A DNA stretch of 64,000 nucleotides, from positions 19,512-83,511 of the forward strand of contig JAQQAL010000025.1 in assembly GCA_028532855.1 (NCBI GenBank), read 5' to 3'. A model generated the notes under the pieces. The model saw only the letters and a program-made list of their open reading frames with translations, was not told where the DNA came from and ran no database searches. This DNA comes from Candidatus Thalassospirochaeta sargassi. GTDB lineage: Bacteria > Spirochaetota > Spirochaetia > UBA9216. The translations under genes and the position numbers were made by a program. Positions within the stretch are counted from its first letter, which is position 1, and every line of letters starts with the position of its first letter. Below are positions 1 to 7,970 of this stretch, one piece after another.

Positions 1-1
1 C

Positions 2-667
2 TCAAAAGAAGCAGTAAAACTTATGAAGCGGGATGTTGAAAATACTAATGTAATTTCATGTCATCTTGGCAACGGAGCATCTATAACTGCTATCAGGCAG
101 GGCAAATCGGTGGAAACTTCAATGGGTTTTACTCCTCTTGAAGGTCTGGTTATGGGAACGCGCAGCGGTGATCTGGATCCTGCCATCCTCCTGTTTCTTC
201 TTGAAAAAGGATATTCAGCTGAAGATATAAACAAGATGATAAACAAGGAAGGCGGATTGCTGGGCTTGTCGGGTGTTTCAAATGATATGAGAGATATACA
301 TCTCGCGGCAGATAAGGGTAATCAGGATGCAATTGAAGCACTTGAGGTGTTCGCTCACAAGATTAGACAGTATATAGGTGCGTACTCAGCTAACATGGTT
401 AAAGTCGATGCACTCATTTTTACCGGTGGTATTGGCGAGAATGATATCAGAATGCGGGAAATGATCTGCCACCGGCTGGAAAATATCGGCATTGTAATGG
501 ACTATGATAGGAACAAAGCAAATGGTTCAAAGCCCGGAATTGTTTCTAAGGATTATTCACCTGTAACCATAATAGTAATGCCGACGAACGAAGAATTGCA
601 GATTGCAACTGATACTTATGAGTTGATTAATGAAAAATATAAAAGTTGGGTTCTTCTTAAGGAATAG
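2..667 (+). CDS. ackA: Acetate kinase, C-terminal part (cut by window start)
   Basis: This is the 3' part of a gene whose reading frame is open to the first base, so the start lies upstream. It shows about 220 of the roughly 400 residues usual for acetate kinase. The ASKHA-family signatures are clear: CHLGNGAS near the left edge, then MGFTPLEG and MGTRSGDLDP, and the late FTGGIGEND segment that closes the active site. The enzyme interconverts acetyl phosphate plus ADP with acetate plus ATP in the cytosol, the ATP-yielding end of acetate fermentation, which fits the Rnf-based energy metabolism further on. A strong terminator follows the stop codon. The pta gene is not visible here. Confidence 0.96.
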   Translation, partial: SKEAVKLMKRDVENTNVISCHLGNGASITAIRQGKSVETSMGFTPLEGLVMGTRSGDLDPAILLFLLEKGYSAEDINKMINKEGGLLGLSGVSNDMRDIHLAADKGNQDAIEALEVFAHKIRQYIGAYSANMVKVDALIFTGGIGENDIRMREMICHRLENIGIVMDYDRNKANGSKPGIVSKDYSPVTIIVMPTNEELQIATDTYELINEKYKSWVLLKE

Positions 668-725
668 AAATTCATAGGGTTAATCCCTTGATGTAGGTGT
701 TTGGAATAGCTTCAATGCTTTCCGG

Positions 726-761
726 GGCCGGTGGTTTGGTTGACCGCCGGTCCTTTTTTTT
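726..761 (+). terminator. Rho-independent terminator after ackA
   Basis: A GC-rich hairpin (GGCCGGTGGT pairing with ACCGCCGGTCC through one bulged base, loop of about 7) is followed directly by a run of eight T. It lies between ackA and the convergent mgtE and would stop transcripts coming from ackA. Confidence 0.85.
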
Positions 762-789
762 GGGAAACTTCTTTATGTGGAAGTTGAAA

Positions 790-2124
790 CTAGATCATCA
801 GCATCTTGGCAATTTCGAAATATATTGTCAGTCCGGCAATATCTATTACTGTGGCCATCAAAGGGGCGGACATTACCGTAGGGTCGAATCCCATTCGGTT
901 GATCAGTAAGGGGGCAAGGGTTCCTACCAGAGTGGAAAATAGAACTACGAAGGCGAGCGAAATCCCTATTGTCAGAGACTCCTGAAAGCCAATGCCGGGA
1001 GGCAGAAAATAACCTCGTATTATGATCACGGCTCCGGTTATCAGACCCATAAGAATTCCAACTGCTATTTCCTTGAAAAGTATCTTACCTGCGTCGCGGG
1101 AATGTATTTCACCGGTAGCAAGACCGCGTATCATCAGGGTGGAAGCCTGACTTCCGGAATTCCCTCCGGTCTGGGTGATAACCGGCATGAAAATAAAGAG
1201 AAATGCAGCTGTAGTAATAAGCCCTGAATAATGATTTACAACATTGGTCGAAAAAGTACCCAGAAGCAGCAGGACTATCAGCCATGGAATCCGTTTTTTG
1301 ACCAGGCCCCAGACAGATGAATCAAGGTATCTGTCTACATTACCTGTCATAGCTCCCATCTTGTATGTATCCTCGGTATGCTCCTCACGGATAACGTCTA
1401 TGATATCGTCGAAGGTGACGATACCCAGCAGCTGATTACGGTTGTCTAAAACCGGAAGAGCGATAAGATCGTAGGTTTCAAGTGTTTTTGCTACCTCTTC
1501 CTGGTCTGTTTCTTCATGAACTGAGATATAGTTGGTTTCCATAATATCATTAACCAGTTCACTGTCATCAGCCATTAAAAGCTCCCTGAGTGATACAACG
1601 CCCTGTAGACGCTTAAACTCGTCCAGGATGTATATATAGTAAACAGTTTCAACCTCCTGAGCACCGCGTCGTACAAAATGCAGTGTTTGCGCCACGGTAA
1701 TTCCGGCTCGTACAGCAAGATACCTCGGGGTCATAAGACCGGCTGCGTCGTCCTCGTCAAATCTTAGAAGAAAAAGTGTTTCTTTCTTTGCGTCTTCACT
1801 GAGGCTGTTCCAGGCTTCTCTTCTGACTTCCGGAGAAACAGACTGAATAAAGTCAGCAAGGTCGTCCGGATCCATTTCTGAAAGAATCTGGTTAATACTC
1901 TGTGCGGAGAGAGATTCAATAAGTTTTTCCTGTTCGGTATTGGAAAGAGCGTTGAGCAGATCGACTTTGTTGTCTACCGGCAGATTGACCATTATTCTAA
2001 GGGCCTCTTCGTCGTTGAAGGTGTCCCATTCTTCAAGAATATCAGCAAGGGGCATCTCTGCAAGGATCTTCTTCAGCTCTTCAGGAGGCGTTCCATCTAT
2101 GTTCAGTTTTTCTTTCAGCTCCAT
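790..2124 (-). CDS. mgtE: MgtE-family magnesium transporter
   Basis: Mg2+ channel/transporter of the inner membrane. The order is typical: a helical MgtE N-domain (about residues 1-125), a tandem CBS pair (about 130-250, with PRYLAVRAGITV and the second CBS ending at DDIIDVIREEHTEDTYKMG), then about five membrane helices carrying the GGNSGSQASTLMIRG signature and a final segment with a conserved Asp (TVIDIAGLTIYF). I chose the ATG at 2122-2124 because AGGAGG lies nine bases before it. An in-frame ATG 42 bases upstream has no ribosome site. In this family the N and CBS domains sense Mg2+ and close the pore. The gene lies 87 bases downstream of murB on the same strand. Confidence 0.94.
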   Translation of the reverse strand: MELKEKLNIDGTPPEELKKILAEMPLADILEEWDTFNDEEALRIMVNLPVDNKVDLLNALSNTEQEKLIESLSAQSINQILSEMDPDDLADFIQSVSPEVRREAWNSLSEDAKKETLFLLRFDEDDAAGLMTPRYLAVRAGITVAQTLHFVRRGAQEVETVYYIYILDEFKRLQGVVSLRELLMADDSELVNDIMETNYISVHEETDQEEVAKTLETYDLIALPVLDNRNQLLGIVTFDDIIDVIREEHTEDTYKMGAMTGNVDRYLDSSVWGLVKKRIPWLIVLLLLGTFSTNVVNHYSGLITTAAFLFIFMPVITQTGGNSGSQASTLMIRGLATGEIHSRDAGKILFKEIAVGILMGLITGAVIIIRGYFLPPGIGFQESLTIGISLAFVVLFSTLVGTLAPLLINRMGFDPTVMSAPLMATVIDIAGLTIYFEIAKMLMI

Positions 2125-2211
2125 CGGCCCATACCTCCTGATCAGGTTTTTTTCAGGATATACCATTTTTTTGAAATTTAAAAGACGAAATCAGAAACTA
2201 ATTAAGCATGA

Positions 2212-3138
2212 TTAGAGTAAATCGGAAAAATCTCCGACCATACGAATCTCAGGTTCAAGTTCGAAACCTAATTCATCTCTAACCTTTGTCTGAACAAAGT
2301 TGATAAGCCTGTAGATGTCGGCGGATGTCGCGTTACCTTTGTTGATGAATATATTTGCGTGGTGGTCCGAAATTTTAGCCCCGCCTATTTCCGTTCCGCG
2401 TAGATTCAGCGAATCGATGATTGCACCGGACGGCTTTCCGAATGCCCTGTTGTTTTTAAAAACAGATCCTGCGCTAGGGCCTGCGTAGTGGCCCTTGGCC
2501 TCTCGGTCGCTGCGATTTTTATCCATTTCTTTTCTGATTATTTCCCGACTGCATTTTATCAATCTGAATTCTGCTTCAAGTATTACGGAATCTCCATTCT
2601 GAAAAGGAGAAATCTTATAATCAAAGTCGCCTTCCTGAGGCGTCATGGTTCTGATGCTATGTGATTCATTGAGGTAGGTTACAGATGCAAGTATGTCTGA
2701 AATTGATCTTCCGTAGCATCGGGCATTCATCCATACAGCACCTCCGACTGTGCCCGGCATACCGTAGAATGAATCGAAACCGCTGAAACCGGCTTCGAGA
2801 GCTGCTTCTGCTGCAGAGTCTACAATGAGCCCGGATCCGAAGCTTGCCCTACCGTCGTCCGCAATGTTGATGCCGTCAAAATGTTTGATGTCAATAACGA
2901 GACCGGGAATGCCTTTGTCGGAAACAAGGAGATTAGCGCCGCCTCCGAGGATAAAGTAATCGGATGCGCAGCGGTTTGCGGCTTCAAGGACCTCGATAAG
3001 CTCCCGGGTATCAGCCGGAACGCAGAATATCTCGGCCGGACCTCCGGTTTCATAGGTTGTGTGTCCAGACATGGGTTCGTTGAATAGTAATTCACCCTTT
3101 ATGTTGATTTTTTTGAGTATATTCCGTAAATTAACCAC
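2212..3138 (-). CDS. murB: UDP-N-acetylenolpyruvoylglucosamine reductase
   Basis: FAD-dependent reductase that makes UDP-MurNAc, the second committed step of peptidoglycan precursor synthesis. Visible landmarks are the TYETGGPAE opening, the FAD-binding GGGANLLVSDKG loop, the GMPGTVGGAVWMNARC segment and the catalytic-Ser region AGSVFKN followed by the Glu-bearing C-terminal domain (ELEPEIRMVG). The length of about 308 residues is normal. The start is taken as GTG. It has no clear Shine-Dalgarno, but TAAAAT sits six bases before it, like the predicted leaderless genes elsewhere in the window. It is divergent from cysS. Confidence 0.95.
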   Translation of the reverse strand: MVNLRNILKKINIKGELLFNEPMSGHTTYETGGPAEIFCVPADTRELIEVLEAANRCASDYFILGGGANLLVSDKGIPGLVIDIKHFDGINIADDGRASFGSGLIVDSAAEAALEAGFSGFDSFYGMPGTVGGAVWMNARCYGRSISDILASVTYLNESHSIRTMTPQEGDFDYKISPFQNGDSVILEAEFRLIKCSREIIRKEMDKNRSDREAKGHYAGPSAGSVFKNNRAFGKPSGAIIDSLNLRGTEIGGAKISDHHANIFINKGNATSADIYRLINFVQTKVRDELGFELEPEIRMVGDFSDLL

Positions 3139-3189
3139 AAAAGGATTTTACTTTATAAATTAAGGTTAATCCATACTCAGGAGATTTTT

Positions 3190-4605
3190 ATGAACGTGAA
3201 GCTGTACAACACATTAGGCCGCGAAATGCAGGATTTTAAGCCGATTAATGAAAAAGAGGTCGGCCTCTACTGTTGCGGCCCTACAGTTTATAATTACGCA
3301 CATATTGGAAATCTCCGCACCTATGTTTTTGAAGATTTACTACGTCGAACCCTCGAATATGCCGGTTACAATGTGAACCATGTAATGAATATTACGGATG
3401 TAGGCCACTTGACAGGTGATGCAGACGAGGGTGAAGACAAGATGGAAAAGAGTGCTCGTGAGACGGGGCGCAGTCCCGCTGAAATTGCTTCATTTTATAC
3501 TGATGCTTTCTTTAATGACATAGACAGGCTTAATATAGTCAGACCGAAGACCGCGTGTGCTGCAACCAAACATATAGGCAACATGATAGGTTTGATAAAA
3601 AAACTTGAAGCAAAGGGATTTACCTATATTTCAGGTGGGAATGTATATTTTGATACCTCAAAATTCGACAGATACGGTGAGCTAGCTTTACTTGACAGAC
3701 AAAAGTTGCGCGCAGGAGCAAGAATTGCAGTCGATGACAATAAAAAGAACCCGGCAGACTTTGTTCTATGGTTTACAAATTCAAAGTTTGAGAACCACAT
3801 AATGCAATGGGATTCCCCCTGGGGAAGTGGTTACCCGGGCTGGCATGTCGAATGTTCTGCCATGAGTATGAAATATCTTGGTGAATCATTCGATATTCAC
3901 TGCGGAGGTATAGATCATATACCTATTCATCATACCAACGAAATAGCGCAGTCGGAGGCGGCAAGCGGAAAGAAGTGGGTCAACTATTGGATCCACGGTG
4001 AGTTTCTGCTGATGGACAAACAGAAAATGGCTAAATCAGCCGGTAATTTTCTTACTCTCCAAACACTCATTGATAAGGGCTACGATCCGCTTGACTACAG
4101 ATACTTCTGCCTCGGTGGGCATTATCGCTCCCAGCTCGTTTTTAATTTTGAATCACTTGACGCAGCAAGAACCGCAAGGATGAATCTGGTTGAAAGGATC
4201 GCAGCAATGAAGCTTGAGAGTGACCCGACACCGGTAGAAAACCTCAGCCCGCGTGCAAAGGAACTTCTTGAAAACTTCAACAACGGGCTGCTTGGGGATC
4301 TGAACGCTCCGAAGGCTCTTGCTGAATTATGGCAGCTGATGAAGGATAAGGATCTTGGTGTTGCTGATAAGCTAGGCGCTGTTTTTGAAATGGACAGAGT
4401 GCTGGGGCTGAGACTTGATGAAGCCGAAGCACCCTCTGTTGCACTCACTGATGCAGAGGCCGCGCTTGTCAGGGCCCGTGAGCAGGCAAGGGCAGATAAA
4501 GACTGGGCAAGGGCAGATGAATTGCGTGCCGAATTACTTGAAATGGGTATTGAAATCAAGGATACGGCCAAGGGAACCGAATGCAGAAAGTCTGTGAACC
4601 GTTAA
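3190..4605 (+). CDS. cysS: Cysteinyl-tRNA synthetase
   Basis: Class I aminoacyl-tRNA synthetase that charges tRNA-Cys. The Zn-binding Cys29 in CCGPTVYN, the HIGN signature (residues 38-41, the HIGH equivalent), the FVLW segment, the WHVECSAMS and CGGIDHIPIHHTNEIAQSE zinc/cysteine pocket residues and KMAKS (279-283, the KMSKS equivalent) are all present. The C-terminal anticodon-binding part is of normal length. GGAG seven bases before the ATG supports the start. An ECF sigma gene follows after about 50 bases on the same strand, so they may share transcripts. Confidence 0.97.
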   Translation: MNVKLYNTLGREMQDFKPINEKEVGLYCCGPTVYNYAHIGNLRTYVFEDLLRRTLEYAGYNVNHVMNITDVGHLTGDADEGEDKMEKSARETGRSPAEIASFYTDAFFNDIDRLNIVRPKTACAATKHIGNMIGLIKKLEAKGFTYISGGNVYFDTSKFDRYGELALLDRQKLRAGARIAVDDNKKNPADFVLWFTNSKFENHIMQWDSPWGSGYPGWHVECSAMSMKYLGESFDIHCGGIDHIPIHHTNEIAQSEAASGKKWVNYWIHGEFLLMDKQKMAKSAGNFLTLQTLIDKGYDPLDYRYFCLGGHYRSQLVFNFESLDAARTARMNLVERIAAMKLESDPTPVENLSPRAKELLENFNNGLLGDLNAPKALAELWQLMKDKDLGVADKLGAVFEMDRVLGLRLDEAEAPSVALTDAEAALVRAREQARADKDWARADELRAELLEMGIEIKDTAKGTECRKSVNR

Positions 4606-4658
4606 AACGAAAAGTTTTTAGCGGTTCAATGTAACTTACTGATGGTTTTGTTGTTTAT

Positions 4659-5177
4659 ATGATAGAAGACGAGAGGATCGTTGAGTCCTTTGACCAGGTT
4701 TACGAAGAAGTATTTCCGATCCTCATTCGGGTGGCGTACCATATTACAGGCAGCACGGACGTCAGCGAAGAACTTTGTCAGGAAGCCTTTATAAGATACA
4801 TAAGCCGTGAAGCAGCTATCCCCACTGTGGAGCAGTCGCGTTACTGGCTTATAAGAGTTGTGAAGAATCTCTGCTATAATTATGTGAAACGAAAGGGCAG
4901 GGAAGGTAGAGCAGTAGACAGGATTAAGGAATTGCCTCAGCCGGAAACAAGTAACGGTGAGCATGAACTTATCAGGAAGGAAGAGATAGAAACCGTACAG
5001 GCGGCTCTTATGCAGCTGCCTCTGAAACTCAGAACGGTTATAATCCTGAAGGAATACGGGCAATTGAGTTATAAAGAAATTGCATCTATTTTGAGAATCA
5101 CAGAAGGTAACGTGAAGGTAAGAGTTTACAGAGCAAGAGCCGGTCTTGAAGATATCCTTTCCGGGGGGGGGCTATGA
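4659..5177 (+). CDS. ECF (group 4) RNA polymerase sigma factor
   Basis: A 172-residue extracytoplasmic-function sigma factor. Region 2 covers about residues 15-85 (ITGSTDVSEELCQEAFIRYI, then YWLIRVVKNLCYNYVKR, the -10-binding helix). Region 4 covers about 112-165 (LPLKLRTVIILKEYGQLSYKEIA, then TEGNVKVRVYRARAGL, the -35-binding helix). The stop codon overlaps the start of a zinc-finger anti-sigma gene at ATGA, the classic pair arrangement, so the factor is presumably held inactive until an envelope signal. Unusually, the last codons are a G9 tract coding three glycines (see the repeat entry). I do not recognise the ECF subgroup. Confidence 0.93.
   Translation: MIEDERIVESFDQVYEEVFPILIRVAYHITGSTDVSEELCQEAFIRYISREAAIPTVEQSRYWLIRVVKNLCYNYVKRKGREGRAVDRIKELPQPETSNGEHELIRKEEIETVQAALMQLPLKLRTVIILKEYGQLSYKEIASILRITEGNVKVRVYRARAGLEDILSGGGL
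5163..5171 (+). repeat. G9 homopolymer at the sigma/anti-sigma junction
   Basis: Nine consecutive G close the sigma factor gene (three Gly codons, then CTA and TGA) and end three bases before the anti-sigma ATG, where they may also serve as a purine-rich ribosome site. One extra G would read through CTA-TGA as GCT-ATG-ATG and fuse the sigma factor in frame to the anti-sigma factor. One fewer G gives a short alternative tail ending at a TAA. Confidence 0.9.
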
Positions 5178-5716
5178 TGTGTCCCGATAAGGAATTGATA
5201 TCGGCCTGGCATGACGGTGAAACCGGCAGAAGATGGTCCGAAGAAATTACAATGCATATTACAGATTGTGAGGACTGTGCAGCAGAAGCCGGCAGGCTGG
5301 ATTCATTGAGCATCCTGCTGCATGAATCTAAAATACCCGGTGAAAAGGAAATCCGGGACAGGGTATACAATGCAATAGAGAGAAGGCGGGCAGTAGGGAG
5401 CAGTGAAGCTTTCTGGCGACGGCATATTGATATTTCAATGCCGGTGCTTCTCAGTGCTGCAGCTATGCTGATTGTATTCTTTGCCGCTGTTTTATTCGCT
5501 TTTCAGCGTTTGGAGGCTGTGCCGGAGGTTGTTGAGGAGATACAGCCTGAACCCGAGATTTCACTTCAGGTAATCAGCCTGGAAGATGCCGCTGCTATTC
5601 TACTTTCGGATGATTCGGGTTTCGATGTTCTGATAACAATACCTTCCGGGGATGCTTTATCAGTTACCGGTGAACCGCAGCTTATAAGAGAAGCGGATTA
5701 CAGGCGGGGTGAGTAG
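5174..5716 (+). CDS. Membrane-anchored zinc-finger anti-sigma factor
   Basis: A 180-residue partner of the preceding sigma factor. The N-terminal cytoplasmic part has the ZAS zinc motif H28-x3-C32-x2-C35 (MHITDCEDC). One membrane helix lies at about residues 88-110 (MPVLLSAAAMLIVFFAAVLF). The remainder is a short, acidic, Pro/Glu-rich periplasmic domain (about 70 residues). The start codon overlaps the sigma stop codon (ATGA), giving translational coupling and near-equal amounts. By family knowledge it binds region 2/4 of the sigma factor and releases it on a redox or proteolytic signal; which one applies cannot be read from the sequence. Confidence 0.9.
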   Translation: MMCPDKELISAWHDGETGRRWSEEITMHITDCEDCAAEAGRLDSLSILLHESKIPGEKEIRDRVYNAIERRRAVGSSEAFWRRHIDISMPVLLSAAAMLIVFFAAVLFAFQRLEAVPEVVEEIQPEPEISLQVISLEDAAAILLSDDSGFDVLITIPSGDALSVTGEPQLIREADYRRGE

Positions 5717-5728
5717 GTAGGTACGTAC

Positions 5729-6223
5729 GTGAAACGGCTATTATCTGCTTTATCTCTGCTTTTACTTATGATTGTAGACTTATCCGCCCAAAGCGGAAGT
5801 CTCGACCTCTCCTATATCGAGAATAAAAAGCTGTCGATAAACATGACTACCAGAATACTCGGTGATGAAAACGAAACGATCTGGCACATGGACAGTTCAA
5901 AGATTACAGTTTCGGGTGAAGCTGTAAAGGTTAAGCTATCCGGAGGAAATCTGATCGTAATTGCAAATATCACACCATACCTGAATTCAGATAATACCCT
6001 GTTTCTTGTTGCCAAAGGCGAGATTTTTATGACCGACAGTGCTGACAGTGAGGAAGTAAAGTACTATACTACCTTAAAGAGTCTGCCTGTGACGGTCGGC
6101 GAGAAGGTTATTTTCTTTCCGCTCGGGATGGCTTATGACTCGAACAGCAACTTTTACAGTATGGAAATGGAGATCCAGGTCCAGTCTGTAGAAGACCCCG
6201 ATGATTCAGCGAAGGTGGAATGA
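5729..6223 (+). CDS. Secreted protein of unknown function in the ECF operon
   Basis: A 164-residue protein with a clear signal peptide (KRLLSALSLLLLMIVDLSAQS, cleavage likely after SAQ). The mature part is predicted to be mostly beta strand and acidic, and I recognise no family. Start is GTG, 12 bases after the anti-sigma stop. The region just before it is built of small tetranucleotide repeats (GTAG twice, GTAC twice). It overlaps the next gene by four bases (ATGA), so it belongs to the sigma/anti-sigma operon and is probably a regulated envelope component or a sensor accessory. Confidence 0.72.
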   Translation: MKRLLSALSLLLLMIVDLSAQSGSLDLSYIENKKLSINMTTRILGDENETIWHMDSSKITVSGEAVKVKLSGGNLIVIANITPYLNSDNTLFLVAKGEIFMTDSADSEEVKYYTTLKSLPVTVGEKVIFFPLGMAYDSNSNFYSMEMEIQVQSVEDPDDSAKVE

Positions 6224-7875
6224 TAAAAAATATTCTTAAAAGCAGGTTCTTTTTCCCGCTGCTTATTTTAGCGGCAGTCTGTGTTTTTTTTATTCTGAAT
6301 GCATATAGTTATTACCGCTTCCCGGAGATCGATTACATCGAGCCTGCAGTGGCATATCCAGGCGAGACTATAACAATAATCGGTTCTCATTTTGGAAACA
6401 GCCGGAAGGGTGCCGAGGTAAGAATTGCAGGTGAACGCCCGATGTCCGATTCGTATTTATTGTGGAGCGATTCGGAAATTACCGTAGAGGTCCCCTCTGA
6501 CTCAGGATCGGGAATGGTTATCGTGAAAAACCGGCGGGGCGGAAGCAACGGTGTACTTTTTACAAATCGCGAGCATATCCCCACTATACTCTCAGGACCT
6601 CAGAAACCTGGATACCCTTATCTTGAAAAAGTTCTACCCGCGAGTGCAGCCGTTGGTTCAATGATCACTCTGAGCGGTTTGAATTTCGGACATGAAAGGG
6701 GAGAAGCAGCTGTATATTTCACTGCGTCAGGCCTTTATGATAATGAAGGCTTGAACGAGCAATCGCTCGCCGGAATGATACAGGCTTCTGAAATTGATTA
6801 CGACTATGAAAGCTGGGGCGATCAACAGATAAATATATGGGTGCCGGATGGTGCGTCATCAGGAAATATCAGGATTAAAACAGACCGCGGAATCAGTAAT
6901 GCACTTTATTTTGAGGTAACCGGCAATGTCGGTACCAAGACCTTCGGGGAAAAAATGGGGTTCCAGGTTGAATATGGGATAGATATATCAGGTGCAGCCG
7001 GCGAGCCGGAGAACGGCCTTGATTTATGGGTCCCTGCCGTTAGAGCGGGGCTGGAACAGCGCAATGTCGAGACAGTTACTGAGCCTCTTCCGTTATGGGA
7101 TGATTATTACGGTCTTATGAGGTACCACCTGGATGATCTGCTGTCCGGAGAAACCTACAAAGTTTCAGTAAAATCATGGCTCGAACGATATGAAATCGAT
7201 ACTAGAGTGGTCTCATCAAGGGTAAAAACCTGGTATGACGAAGACAGAAGACTTTACCGGAACTATACTTCGGCGGAAAATCTAATACCAGCTGATAATG
7301 AAGACGTTATAAGCGCTACAAAGAAGGCTGTCGGAACTGAGAAGAACCCCTATCTGAAAGCCCTGGCAATATATAGATATCTTTTGAAAACTCTAGATTA
7401 TAAGACTAAACCAGGTTCATCCTCGGTAATAAATAATCTTAATGACAGTGAGGGCGACTCATACACATACAGTATTCTCTTTACTGCAATGTGCAGGGCT
7501 GCGGGAATCCCCGCACGACCGGAAGCTGGTGTACTCGTATATAACAATAAGCAGGCTGCCAACCACTATTGGGCGGAATTCTACCTTGAAGGATTCGGAT
7601 GGATACCTGTAGATGTCGCCCTTGGTGACGGTGCCCGTTTCGGGAATTTCCCGATTGACGAGGATTTGGATCCTGTGGAATACTATTTTGGTAATCTTGA
7701 CAGTCATCATATTACCCTTACAGAGGGTATTGTGCCTGTAAGGCAGATAGATCCACAGGGAGTGCTGGGCGGAAGGAAGGGATTATACTCTCTGCAGACG
7801 ATTTATGAAGAATCTGCCGGTTTATCGAGTTATTCTTCGTATTGGAGGGCTGTCAGAATCATCGACTGGTGGTAG
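6220..7875 (+). CDS. Membrane-anchored IPT/TIG-domain transglutaminase-like protein
   Basis: A 551-residue protein with one N-terminal membrane helix (about 10-29), then two IPT/TIG immunoglobulin-like domains (about 35-110, IDYIEPAVAYPGETITIIG; and about 130-235, LPASAAVGSMITLSGLNFG), a linker, and a transglutaminase/papain-fold core. The catalytic triad is in place: Cys425 (AMCRAAGIPARP), His449 (NHYWAEF) and Asp465 (IPVDVALGDG). It should face the periplasm and act as a cysteine peptidase or transpeptidase on an envelope substrate; the substrate is unknown. It is the fourth gene of the ECF sigma operon (ATGA overlap with the previous gene). Confidence 0.86.
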   Translation: MIKNILKSRFFFPLLILAAVCVFFILNAYSYYRFPEIDYIEPAVAYPGETITIIGSHFGNSRKGAEVRIAGERPMSDSYLLWSDSEITVEVPSDSGSGMVIVKNRRGGSNGVLFTNREHIPTILSGPQKPGYPYLEKVLPASAAVGSMITLSGLNFGHERGEAAVYFTASGLYDNEGLNEQSLAGMIQASEIDYDYESWGDQQINIWVPDGASSGNIRIKTDRGISNALYFEVTGNVGTKTFGEKMGFQVEYGIDISGAAGEPENGLDLWVPAVRAGLEQRNVETVTEPLPLWDDYYGLMRYHLDDLLSGETYKVSVKSWLERYEIDTRVVSSRVKTWYDEDRRLYRNYTSAENLIPADNEDVISATKKAVGTEKNPYLKALAIYRYLLKTLDYKTKPGSSSVINNLNDSEGDSYTYSILFTAMCRAAGIPARPEAGVLVYNNKQAANHYWAEFYLEGFGWIPVDVALGDGARFGNFPIDEDLDPVEYYFGNLDSHHITLTEGIVPVRQIDPQGVLGGRKGLYSLQTIYEESAGLSSYSSYWRAVRIIDWW

Positions 7876-7970
7876 AATAGAGGGGTGACGACAGGTATTT
7901 CTGTTTAGGATTAAGGTGTAGTAAGCCGATACTTAAATAGACTAAAATAAAAATTCTGGTTAGGTGGTGT

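Noticed and set aside
4122..4571. A 149-codon open frame on the minus strand inside cysS
   Set aside because: It lies entirely opposite a certain gene, is Ser/Ala-rich low-complexity in translation, and has no ribosome site or family resemblance. It is the mirror of cysS codon use.
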